DNA of 5,881 bases from Bacteroidota bacterium. GTDB taxonomy: Bacteria > Bacteroidota > Bacteroidia > Chitinophagales > Chitinophagaceae. The stretch is taken from assembly GCA_005883855.1 (NCBI GenBank), contig VBAU01000140.1:8849-14729 (forward strand), written 5' to 3'. Positions 1-5,881 of the stretch are shown piece by piece. The notes beneath the pieces are model-generated. The model was not told the DNA's origin. It worked only from the letters and a program-made list of their open reading frames with translations, and did not search any database. The translations under genes and the position numbers were made by a program. How positions within the stretch are numbered: position 1 is the stretch's first letter; each line of letters opens with the position of its first letter.

Positions 1-153
1 CTCAAAATAATAATCAACAGGTTTTCCTTGCAGAATTTTTCCGAAATCATGACTTTCCTGATTTACTTTAATTACAGAATCTGCAGACTTAGTTTGAGCT
101 TTGATTGCTACGGCAAACACAAGAGCAGTGGCGGCCAAGAAAATTCTTTTCAT
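1..153 (-). CDS. Exported DUF1573 family protein, N-terminal part (cut by left edge)
   Basis: Only the first 51 codons are in the window; the frame is open to the edge. The ATG at 151..153 opens a typical signal peptide (MKRIFLAATALVFAVAIKAQ), with likely cleavage at the A/Q junction near residue 19-20, so the product should be exported to the periplasm or surface. After a short linker comes HDFGKI-QGKPV-YYFE (residues about 35-51), the first strand region of the DUF1573 Ig-like fold, nearly identical to the same segment in the upstream gene. The start lies 5 bp after the stop of that gene, so the two are probably one transcript. No Shine-Dalgarno sequence is visible; the leader is A-rich (AATTAAAAAAA). 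DUF1573 proteins have no established biochemical role that I can name. The rest of the domain, including any SCGCT motif, is outside the window. Confidence 0.88.
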   Translation of the reverse strand, partial: MKRIFLAATALVFAVAIKAQTKSADSVIKVNQESHDFGKILQGKPVDYYFE

Positions 154-158
154 TTTTT

Positions 159-632
159 TTAATTGTTTTGTTGTTTTAAAATTTGTACGGAGGCATTGGC
201 AGGAGCTGGCCCGACCGGAGCTTTCCACACGGTCCCTTTGATTTTAATTTGTTTCGTTTGAGTTCCGTTGTAGGTTATTGTGATGTATTTTTCAAAATTG
301 CCTTCGGCGGCGGCGTTGTAACCAACCTTTATTTTGTCAGAGGTTCCAGCAGGAATCGCTTCACGATTCCATTCCGGTGTAGTGCAGCCGCAACTAGCTT
401 GTACGTTGTCTAACTTTAATGCGACGGTTCCCGTATTTGCAATCTCAAAATAATAAAAGACCGGCTTGCCCTGAGGGATTTTTCCAAAATCATGTTCCGT
501 TTCCTTCACCTGCAAGTTATCAGCCGGGGTTGCTGCATTTGTGGCGTTAGCAGAATTCGAAGTTGTTGATGTTTGCGCAACGGCTACCCAGCCAATGCTA
601 AGAAACAGAATAAAGGCAGTTAACTTTTTCAT
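159..632 (-). CDS. Exported DUF1573 family protein
   Basis: This is a complete 157-residue protein starting at the ATG at 630..632. An in-frame GTG three codons upstream (639..641) is possible, but the ATG gives the cleaner signal peptide MKKLTAFILFLSIGWVAVAQ with an A-V-A cleavage site before Q20. No lipobox cysteine is present, so it should be a soluble exported protein. Residues about 21-38 are a low-complexity Ser/Thr/Asn/Ala linker. Residues about 40-136 form the DUF1573 domain: an HDFGKIPQGKPV opening, the FEIANTG strand, the hallmark SCGCTTPEW motif (Cys81 and Cys83), the IPAG turn and the closing IKIKGTV strand. This is the Ig-like fold expected of DUF1573. The C-terminal tail of about 20 residues is Pro/Ala/Gln-rich. 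The family is abundant in Bacteroidota and its function is unknown to me. It is the first gene of a minus-strand pair, with its paralog 5 bp downstream. Confidence 0.92.
   Translation of the reverse strand: MKKLTAFILFLSIGWVAVAQTSTTSNSANATNAATPADNLQVKETEHDFGKIPQGKPVFYYFEIANTGTVALKLDNVQASCGCTTPEWNREAIPAGTSDKIKVGYNAAAEGNFEKYITITYNGTQTKQIKIKGTVWKAPVGPAPANASVQILKQQNN
444..494 (-). repeat. Diverged copy of bases 1..51 (paralogous gene segment)
   Basis: Bases 444..494 align without gaps to bases 1..51, and by hand count about 40 of 51 positions are identical. Both encode the HDFGKI-QGKPV-YYFE block of DUF1573. The similarity marks the two adjacent genes as tandem paralogs; it is not a mobile repeat. 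Confidence 0.8.
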
Positions 633-651
633 GATTACCACTTTAGGGTTT

Positions 652-659
652 CAAATTTA
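652..659 (-). promoter_or_regulatory. Candidate Bacteroidota -7 element for the DUF1573 pair
   Basis: On the minus strand this reads TAAATTTG, a full match to the Bacteroidota sigma factor -7 consensus TAnnTTTG. With the usual geometry, transcription would start near 648, leaving a leader of about 16 nt before the ATG at 632. I see no TTG/TTTG -33 box at the usual distance of about 19-21 bp, so support is partial. Confidence 0.45.
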
Positions 660-730
660 AATCAAAGATGTCAGAAAGCATAGAAAGGATGCAAGCAAAT
701 TCAGTATTTTTTAACAGGATGTAATATCCC

Positions 731-738
731 TATTTTTG
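731..738 (+). promoter_or_regulatory. Candidate Bacteroidota -7 element for the E1 gene
   Basis: TATTTTTG matches the Bacteroidota -7 consensus TAnnTTTG and ends only 5 bp before the ATG at 744. If used, transcription would begin around 742-744, giving a leaderless or nearly leaderless mRNA. No clear -33 TTTG box is found at the usual distance; only a T-run (707..712) lies there. In AT-rich DNA an 8-bp match with two free positions can arise by chance. Confidence 0.4.
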
Positions 739-743
739 CCAAT

Positions 744-3137
744 ATGGAGAATCAAACCTCTACGACCATAACCAATCATGAGAAGGTATCATTTGATAGG
801 TTTCGCGAAGAGGTATTGACCGATTATAAAACTGTTTGTATTAGCCGGGAAACCAGCCTTTTAGCACGCAAGGAAGTCCTTACTGGCAAGGCAAAGTTTG
901 GAATATTTGGAGATGGAAAAGAACTGGCGCAGGTTGCCATGGCGAAGTTTTTTAAACCAGGAGATTTTCGAAGTGGGTATTACCGTGATCAAACCTTCAT
1001 GTTCGCCATTGGCTTGGCATCAGTTGAACAGTTCTTTTCCCAATTATTCGCAGACCCTGACGTGCGAAATGATCCTTTCAGCGCAGGCCGGCAAATGAAC
1101 TCTCATTTTGCTACTCCGTTTGTCGATGAGAATGGCGATTGGCTCGACCTTGCCAACCGAAAAAATATTTCCGCCGACATTGCTCCTACGGCAGGCCAGA
1201 TGCCACGCGGACTAGGCTTAGCTCATGCATCAAGAAGCTTTCGCAACATTAGTGAACTAAAAGAGTTCACACATCTCAGCGATAACGGCAACGAAGTTTG
1301 TTTTGTCACTGCGGGGGACGCTTCTACGTCAGAAGGGCATTTTTGGGAAACGTTAAACGCCGCCGGGGTGTTACAGGTGCCTATGGCTGTTTTTGTCTGG
1401 GATGATGGATATGGAATCTCGGTCCCTAAAAAATATCAAACGGTAAAATCTTCAATTTCGGAAGCGATGAGCGGGATGCAAAAAAAAGAAGATACCAACG
1501 GCATTCAAATCTACACTGTCAAAGGTTGGGACTATGCCGGGATGTGCGAAGTGTTCGAAGAAGGCATTCGCATCACGAGAGAAACTCATGTTCCCGTGCT
1601 TTTTCATGTAGAAGAAATGACTCAACCGCAAGGACACTCCACATCAGGAAGCCATGAACGATATAAACCCCCGGAACGTTTGGAGTGGGAACGGGAATGG
1701 GATAGTATAAAAAAGATGCGCGAGTGGATCATTGAAAATGCGCTTTCTACAGACGAGGAAATAAATGAGGTCGAACAGCAGGCGAAAGTATTTGTTCGGG
1801 ATAGTAGGGCAAAAGCCTGGGAGAAATATTTGGCTCCCATCAGGAACCAGGTGAGCAAAACAGTTGAGCTGATCAATAATATGGCGAGTAACATTCCGAA
1901 GCATGCGTCACAACTCATGAAGCTTTCTTCGGAATTGATTGCTAACCATGAGCCGCTTCGCCGCGATGTATTGAAAACGCTGAACGCTGCCCTCGACCTG
2001 GCAGGGGATCATGACGCGGCCTTTTGGACAAAGGATTATTACGAAGAGCTCTTAAAAGAAAATGGAAATCTCTACAATTCTCTTTTATATAACGAGGGTC
2101 CCAAAAGTGCATTAAAGCTAAAAGAGATAAAGCCGGAATATGATGATGACTCTCCGACAATGAATGGCTTTGAGGTACTGAACAGATATTTTGATGCTGC
2201 TTTTGCACAGAATCCAAAACTGATTGCTTTTGGCGAAGATGTCGGACAAATTGGTGACGTGAACCAGGGCTTTAGTGGCTTGCAGGCAAAGTATGGAAGT
2301 GAGCGGATTTTTGATACCGGAATTCGTGAGCTGAGTATTGTTGGGCAGGGCATCGGCCTTGCGATGCGCGGTCTGCGGCCAATCGCCGAAATACAATACC
2401 TGGATTACTTGCTGTACGGATTGGAGCCGCTCAGCGACGATGCCGCCACCCTGCATTACAGAACGTATGGGCAGCAAAGCTGTCCGGTTATTATTCGGAC
2501 GAGAGGTCATCGGTTGGAAGGTATTTGGCACAGCGGATCGCCAATGGGCATGATCATAAATTCATTGCGCGGATTATTCGTGTGCGTTCCGAGGAACATG
2601 GTGCAGGCGATTGGCATGTATAATATTCTCCTTCGCAGTAATGACCCCGCGTTGATGATCGAGTGCTTGAATGGATACCGGATAAAAGAAAAACTTCCCT
2701 CTAATCTGCTCGAGTTCACGGTTCCCTTTGGTGTTCCTGAAGTTATTAGGGAAGGTCAGGACATCACAGTCGTTTCTTATGGTGCAACGTTACGGATAGT
2801 GCAGAATGCGGCCGATATGCTGGAGGCTTTTGATATCACTTGTGAAATAGTAGATGTACAGACCCTTCTCCCCTTCGACATCCATCATAAAATTCTTGAA
2901 TCACTCAAAAAAACAAACCGAATTCTCTTCGTTGATGAAGATGTGCCCGGAGGTGCCGCTGCCTACATGTTCAATAAGGTCATGGAAGAACAGGGAGGAT
3001 ATCGGTTTTTGGATGCAGTGCCGAGGACAATTACCGGCAAGGCCCATCGCCCAGCTTATGGCAGCGACGGTGATTATTTTAGCAAGCCCAATGCGGAAGA
3101 AATCGAAGCCGTAATAAAAGAGATGATAAAAGAGTGA
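744..3137 (+). CDS. 2-oxoacid dehydrogenase E1 component, alpha/beta fusion (branched-chain type)
   Basis: This 797-residue cytoplasmic enzyme should decarboxylate a 2-oxo acid with thiamine diphosphate and pass the acyl group to a lipoyl-E2 partner. The alpha half is about residues 20-365: GRQMNSHF (115-122), the ThDP/Mg motif GDASTSEG (191-198) ending in WDDGYGIS (219-226), and the loop GHSTSGS (297-303), matching the HHSTSD active-site and phosphorylation loop of branched-chain E1 alpha. A charged, mostly helical-looking linker runs from about 365 to 473. The beta half follows: FGEDVGQIGD (496-505), the expected catalytic Glu529 in IREL, the active-site His596 in IWHSGSP, and the C-terminal VDVQTLLPFD and DEDVPGGAAAY regions. 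Separate E1 alpha and beta chains are about 330-400 residues each, so the length fits a complete fusion. The canonical Mg-binding Asn is Asp221 here. Substrate is inferred: branched-chain 2-oxo acids are most likely, but pyruvate or another 2-oxo acid is not excluded. No E2 or E3 gene is adjacent. Confidence 0.93.
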   Translation: MENQTSTTITNHEKVSFDRFREEVLTDYKTVCISRETSLLARKEVLTGKAKFGIFGDGKELAQVAMAKFFKPGDFRSGYYRDQTFMFAIGLASVEQFFSQLFADPDVRNDPFSAGRQMNSHFATPFVDENGDWLDLANRKNISADIAPTAGQMPRGLGLAHASRSFRNISELKEFTHLSDNGNEVCFVTAGDASTSEGHFWETLNAAGVLQVPMAVFVWDDGYGISVPKKYQTVKSSISEAMSGMQKKEDTNGIQIYTVKGWDYAGMCEVFEEGIRITRETHVPVLFHVEEMTQPQGHSTSGSHERYKPPERLEWEREWDSIKKMREWIIENALSTDEEINEVEQQAKVFVRDSRAKAWEKYLAPIRNQVSKTVELINNMASNIPKHASQLMKLSSELIANHEPLRRDVLKTLNAALDLAGDHDAAFWTKDYYEELLKENGNLYNSLLYNEGPKSALKLKEIKPEYDDDSPTMNGFEVLNRYFDAAFAQNPKLIAFGEDVGQIGDVNQGFSGLQAKYGSERIFDTGIRELSIVGQGIGLAMRGLRPIAEIQYLDYLLYGLEPLSDDAATLHYRTYGQQSCPVIIRTRGHRLEGIWHSGSPMGMIINSLRGLFVCVPRNMVQAIGMYNILLRSNDPALMIECLNGYRIKEKLPSNLLEFTVPFGVPEVIREGQDITVVSYGATLRIVQNAADMLEAFDITCEIVDVQTLLPFDIHHKILESLKKTNRILFVDEDVPGGAAAYMFNKVMEEQGGYRFLDAVPRTITGKAHRPAYGSDGDYFSKPNAEEIEAVIKEMIKE

Positions 3138-3143
3138 CATATT

Positions 3144-3160
3144 AATTCTTGTCAAGAATT
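3144..3160. promoter_or_regulatory. Perfect 17-bp palindrome after the E1 gene (operator or weak hairpin)
   Basis: AATTCTTGTCAAGAATT is a perfect odd-centred palindrome 6 bp after the E1 stop codon. As RNA it could form a 7-8 bp AT-rich hairpin with a 1-3 nt loop, but no T-tract follows, so it is a poor intrinsic terminator. Its odd centre and symmetry would also suit a dimeric regulator's operator. Its core TTGTCAA recurs in reverse complement as TTGACAA at 3180..3186, between the palindrome and the next gene. Function is inferred only. Confidence 0.3.
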
Positions 3161-3223
3161 TATAGGGGCTCCTCTCCTGTTGACAAAACTTTGATAATTT
3201 AGTCTGCGAGCAAATTGAATATT

Positions 3224-5146
3224 ATGGACCGCCGCCTTATCCTGTCCCCTATTTTTACCAGTGTAATATTTTTTTCTTTTCTTTTTTCGAGGGGACAAGC
3301 TGATTACGCAGACAAAGTAAGCTCTCTAAAGAACCAATTTCCCAAAGAGGATGTAATTGCTTACCAGCATAAAGAAGTTGTGAACTTTTTCCTGAATCAA
3401 AATCCTGCGCCGGGCGAAGGAAATGTGAAGGCGACCGTAACGACACAGATCACCCTCGTCCCTGTCAAAGACTATATCAAATATGAGGATGGCCTGTTCT
3501 ATAATCAGCAAATTTCTATTGATAACATTAGAGCCATAAACGCAAACGGCAAGGAAATCGCGATTCAAAAACAATGCGGCTCATATAGCCAGGAAGATAT
3601 TTTCCATGACGATACAAAACTTTGTGTAGTAAGATTTCCGTTGGGGGAAAGAGGCAAAAGCTGCAGCTACACTTACCAGGAGATTTACAAGGATATAAAA
3701 TATCTCACCTCGTTTTATTTTAATAAGAGCATTCCAATTGTCGACGAAACTATTGAGTTCGATATCCCTTCATGGATGGAGTTTGACCTTCGGGAATTTA
3801 ATTTCCAGGGTGCTGGTATAGAAAAAACAACAACGAAAGACAATGATGTCACCAGGATCAGTTTTCACCTTAAAAACGCCGCAGCGTACCAGGAGGAAGA
3901 ACACTCCCCCAATCACGCGCTGAGTTATCCGCACGTAATTTGTGTAAACAAAGCCTACACTGAAAATGGCCAGCGAAAGATTTTGTTTGAATCAGTGAAG
4001 GATTTGTACTCATGGTACCGCACCGTGTGCGACAGCATTGGCAACCAACCTTTGGAATTAAAGCAACAAGTGGCTGCATTAACGAATGGAAAGAAAACGG
4101 ACGTCGAAAAAATTGAAGCCATATTTTATTGGGTGCAGGATAATATCCGGTATATCGCTTTTGAGAATGGAATCATGGGCTTCAGGCCCGATGCCGCGCA
4201 GAATGTCTTAACGAAGAAATATGGTGATTGTAAGGGCAAGGCTAACCTGCTGAAGGAAATGTTGAAGCTCGCCGGTTACGACGCAAGGCTTACGTGGATT
4301 GGCACATCTGATCTTCCGTATGATTATTCGCTGCCCTCGTTGTCCGTGGACAATCATATGATCTGCACAGTGATCTTAAATGGAAAGAAATATTTCTTAG
4401 ATGGCACAGAAGAATATATTGCTCTAAATGATTACGCGCAGCGCCTGCAGGGAAAACAGGTCTTAATTGAAGACGGTAATAACTATATGCTCGATCGCAT
4501 TCCAGTTTTTCCGGCCGATCGGAACAAAACAAAACAGGCGACGAAAATGAGTATTGACGGAGATGCAATCAAAGGAAGCGCAGATGTCGAATACAATGGA
4601 GAGGCGAAGATCAACACCCAAATGGCCTTTGCTTCCACGCGGAGTGAAGATAAAACCGAAGCTTTGTCTGCATTCCTGCGAAAGGATAACGGAAATATAG
4701 AATTGTCCAACATCAAAATGCCAGACTTCAGCGACCGACAAAAGCCTCTGCAAGTCAGCTATGACTTTAAAGCCAATAATGAGGTCACCAAGGCTGGCAA
4801 TGAGATCTATGTAATAATGGATTGGGACAGAGAATTCTCAGCCCTGGAGTTTGACAACGACCGGAAGAACGATTATGAATTCGATCATAAATATTTTATC
4901 ACCGCCCAAACTGAGTTAACAGTTCCTGACGGTTATAAGGTTGAATCGGTTCCATCCTCATTCAAAAAGATTGATAACGATTACTCCTTTGAAGGAAGTT
5001 ATGTCAACAAGGGAAAGACAATTGTTTACACCAAGACCATCGTCATCAATAAGCCGATCATTCGGAAATCAGAATTTTCGGACTGGAATAACTTCGTCAA
5101 GGACATCAATAAATTTTACAACGACCAGGTGGTTCTTACCAAATGA
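3224..5146 (+). CDS. Exported DUF3857 / transglutaminase-like domain protein
   Basis: This is a 640-residue protein from the ATG at 3224..3226. A TTG three codons upstream (3215) is in frame but less likely, and the ATG directly opens the signal peptide MDRRLILSPIFTSVIFFSFL with probable cleavage near residue 26 (RGQA/DYAD). Residues about 30-245 resemble DUF3857, a beta-rich domain, including the PIVDETIEFDIPSWMEFD stretch. Residues about 285-400 are a transglutaminase/cysteine-protease-like core: YWVQDNIRYIAFE, YGDCKGKANLL with nucleophile Cys336, VDNHMI with His378, and FLDGTEEY with Asp393. The triad therefore looks intact. Residues about 440-640 are a beta-rich C-terminal region like the DUF3858 end of such proteins. 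It should act in the periplasm or at the cell surface. The reaction (protein cross-linking, proteolysis or amidase) is unknown. It lies 86 bp after the E1 gene and 39 bp before a related gene. No Shine-Dalgarno sequence is evident. Confidence 0.88.
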   Translation: MDRRLILSPIFTSVIFFSFLFSRGQADYADKVSSLKNQFPKEDVIAYQHKEVVNFFLNQNPAPGEGNVKATVTTQITLVPVKDYIKYEDGLFYNQQISIDNIRAINANGKEIAIQKQCGSYSQEDIFHDDTKLCVVRFPLGERGKSCSYTYQEIYKDIKYLTSFYFNKSIPIVDETIEFDIPSWMEFDLREFNFQGAGIEKTTTKDNDVTRISFHLKNAAAYQEEEHSPNHALSYPHVICVNKAYTENGQRKILFESVKDLYSWYRTVCDSIGNQPLELKQQVAALTNGKKTDVEKIEAIFYWVQDNIRYIAFENGIMGFRPDAAQNVLTKKYGDCKGKANLLKEMLKLAGYDARLTWIGTSDLPYDYSLPSLSVDNHMICTVILNGKKYFLDGTEEYIALNDYAQRLQGKQVLIEDGNNYMLDRIPVFPADRNKTKQATKMSIDGDAIKGSADVEYNGEAKINTQMAFASTRSEDKTEALSAFLRKDNGNIELSNIKMPDFSDRQKPLQVSYDFKANNEVTKAGNEIYVIMDWDREFSALEFDNDRKNDYEFDHKYFITAQTELTVPDGYKVESVPSSFKKIDNDYSFEGSYVNKGKTIVYTKTIVINKPIIRKSEFSDWNNFVKDINKFYNDQVVLTK

Positions 5147-5185
5147 GTCTGGTGAATGGTCAATAACTATTATTAATAGCGCTCA

Positions 5186-5881
5186 ATGAATAAATTCGCA
5201 TTTTTAGTCTTTTGCGTTCCACTGTTCACTTTAAAAACCTTCTCACAGGCGCCACAACTAGGAGCTAATATTGAAAACGAATTTAAGGTCACCACAGTAC
5301 CAGACAAATGGAAAAATGAAAGCGCCGTTATCATTGCTCAGAAGACTGAATATTTGTTTGCGCGTCTTGCTTCAGGCAGAAACTATTCAACTGTCGTTCG
5401 CATAAATGAGTATATACATAAACGCATCAAGCTCCAGGATAAAAACGCACTCGAAAAATTTTCTACGTTCAATTATGTGACGATGGGAAAAGATGGAAAC
5501 GCCGAATACAAGATCATCAAGGCAAGTGGTAAAGAAGAGACAGTGGATATGAAAACGGCTGTCGAAGATGACAAAGAAATAGATCCGATTTACAAACCGA
5601 TCTTTTTTAGCCTCGATATTAAGTCACAGAAAATTGCCATTCCTGATCTCGAAGTCGGGGACATTATCGATTATACCCTGAAGTCAACAATTAATTGGGA
5701 TATGAAAATAGACGGGGTCGGATTCAAGCCGTTTATATTTTCGTTGGCGAATAACTATCCCACTATCTACCAGCAGTACCGGTTCACAATGGTGACTGGT
5801 ATGAAGGTCCAATACCGAAATTATTACGGCGCTCCTAACCTTCGTTTCGACCCGAAAGCGTCGGTATATGTTGACAAAGAA
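5186..5881 (+). CDS. Exported DUF3857-like protein, N-terminal part (cut by right edge)
   Basis: From the ATG at 5186..5188 the frame is open for 232 codons to the window edge. The N-terminus (MNKFAFLVFCVPLFTLKTFS) is a signal peptide, probably cleaved around the FSQA junction (residues 20-22). Cys10 lies inside the hydrophobic core and is not a lipobox. The rest is beta-rich and looks like DUF3857: paired hydrophobic strands, then a PDLEVGDIIDY block (residues 153-163) that fits the family's GD-I-Y strand, followed by an aromatic segment (FKPFIFSLANNYPTIYQQY). Any transglutaminase core would lie beyond the edge. The gene follows the preceding DUF3857 gene by 39 bp in the same orientation, with no promoter-like TAnnTTTG in the gap, so co-transcription is likely. 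Assignment to DUF3857 is by eye and less certain than for its neighbour. Confidence 0.8.
   Translation, partial: MNKFAFLVFCVPLFTLKTFSQAPQLGANIENEFKVTTVPDKWKNESAVIIAQKTEYLFARLASGRNYSTVVRINEYIHKRIKLQDKNALEKFSTFNYVTMGKDGNAEYKIIKASGKEETVDMKTAVEDDKEIDPIYKPIFFSLDIKSQKIAIPDLEVGDIIDYTLKSTINWDMKIDGVGFKPFIFSLANNYPTIYQQYRFTMVTGMKVQYRNYYGAPNLRFDPKASVYVDKE

Noticed and set aside
639..641. GTG start for the complete DUF1573 gene
   Set aside because: It adds only three residues (MVI) before an ATG that directly begins a standard Lys-Lys signal peptide; the ATG at 630..632 is preferred.
909..917. GDG triplet (residues 56-58) of E1 as the ThDP-binding motif
   Set aside because: It lies in the N-terminal segment matching the GxEA-type helix region of E1 alpha, without the downstream NNGY-like element; GDASTSEG...WDDGYGIS at residues 191-226 fits the motif properly.
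1452..2719. Several minus-strand open frames of 60-140 codons inside the E1 gene
   Set aside because: They lie antisense to a gene with strong family motifs throughout, and their translations show no recognisable domain or signal peptide.
3164..3178. Possible stem AGGGG/CTCCT with a CTCCT loop as a terminator after E1
   Set aside because: It is a 5-bp stem that includes a G-U pair and has no following T-tract; too weak to call.
3215..3217. TTG start for the DUF3857/transglutaminase gene
   Set aside because: TTG is a rarer start and adds only MNI before the ATG at 3224..3226, which opens a good signal peptide; neither start has a clear ribosome binding site.
5167..5179. Palindrome CTATTATTAATAG just before the ATG at 5186
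   Set aside because: It is symmetric, but short, purely low-complexity apart from its ends, and in AT-rich DNA; it would form at most a 4-bp stem, so chance is the simplest explanation.
4941..5189. Plus-strand 82-codon frame overlapping the end of the DUF3857 gene and the next start
   Set aside because: It is an out-of-frame reading of the C-terminal coding region; the translation is Ser/Thr/Arg-rich with no domain, and the two flanking genes explain the DNA.

Overview
The window looks like chromosomal DNA from a member of the Bacteroidota. The reasons are the TAnnTTTG-type promoter elements upstream of genes, the lack of clear Shine-Dalgarno sequences, a single-chain E1 alpha/beta fusion of the 2-oxoacid dehydrogenase type, and exported DUF1573 and DUF3857/transglutaminase-like proteins, all common in that phylum. 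A Chitinophaga/Sphingobacteria-like relative is plausible but cannot be settled from this sequence.

Layout: on the minus strand at the left end lie two tandem paralogous genes for small exported DUF1573 proteins. The upstream one (complement 159..632) is complete; the downstream one (complement 1..153) runs off the left edge. A 111-bp divergent intergenic region (633..743) separates them from three plus-strand genes: a 797-residue thiamine-diphosphate-dependent 2-oxoacid dehydrogenase E1 alpha/beta fusion (744..3137), an exported DUF3857/transglutaminase-like protein with an apparently intact Cys-His-Asp triad (3224..5146), and the start of a second exported DUF3857-like protein (5186..5881) cut by the right edge. 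No RNA genes, insertion sequences, CRISPR arrays or non-coding stretches above 300 bases were seen.

How the genes fit together: the E1 enzyme is cytoplasmic central metabolism, probably oxidative decarboxylation of branched-chain 2-oxo acids, and needs E2 and E3 partners that are not in this window. The two DUF3857 genes, 39 bp apart, look like a co-transcribed envelope pair. The two DUF1573 genes, 5 bp apart, look like another co-transcribed envelope pair. Nothing in the sequence ties the metabolic gene functionally to its envelope neighbours. Most of the window is ordinary; the points worth a second look are the acidic replacement at the Mg-binding asparagine of E1, a possible leaderless start for E1, the paralog pairs, and a perfect 17-bp palindrome after the E1 stop codon.
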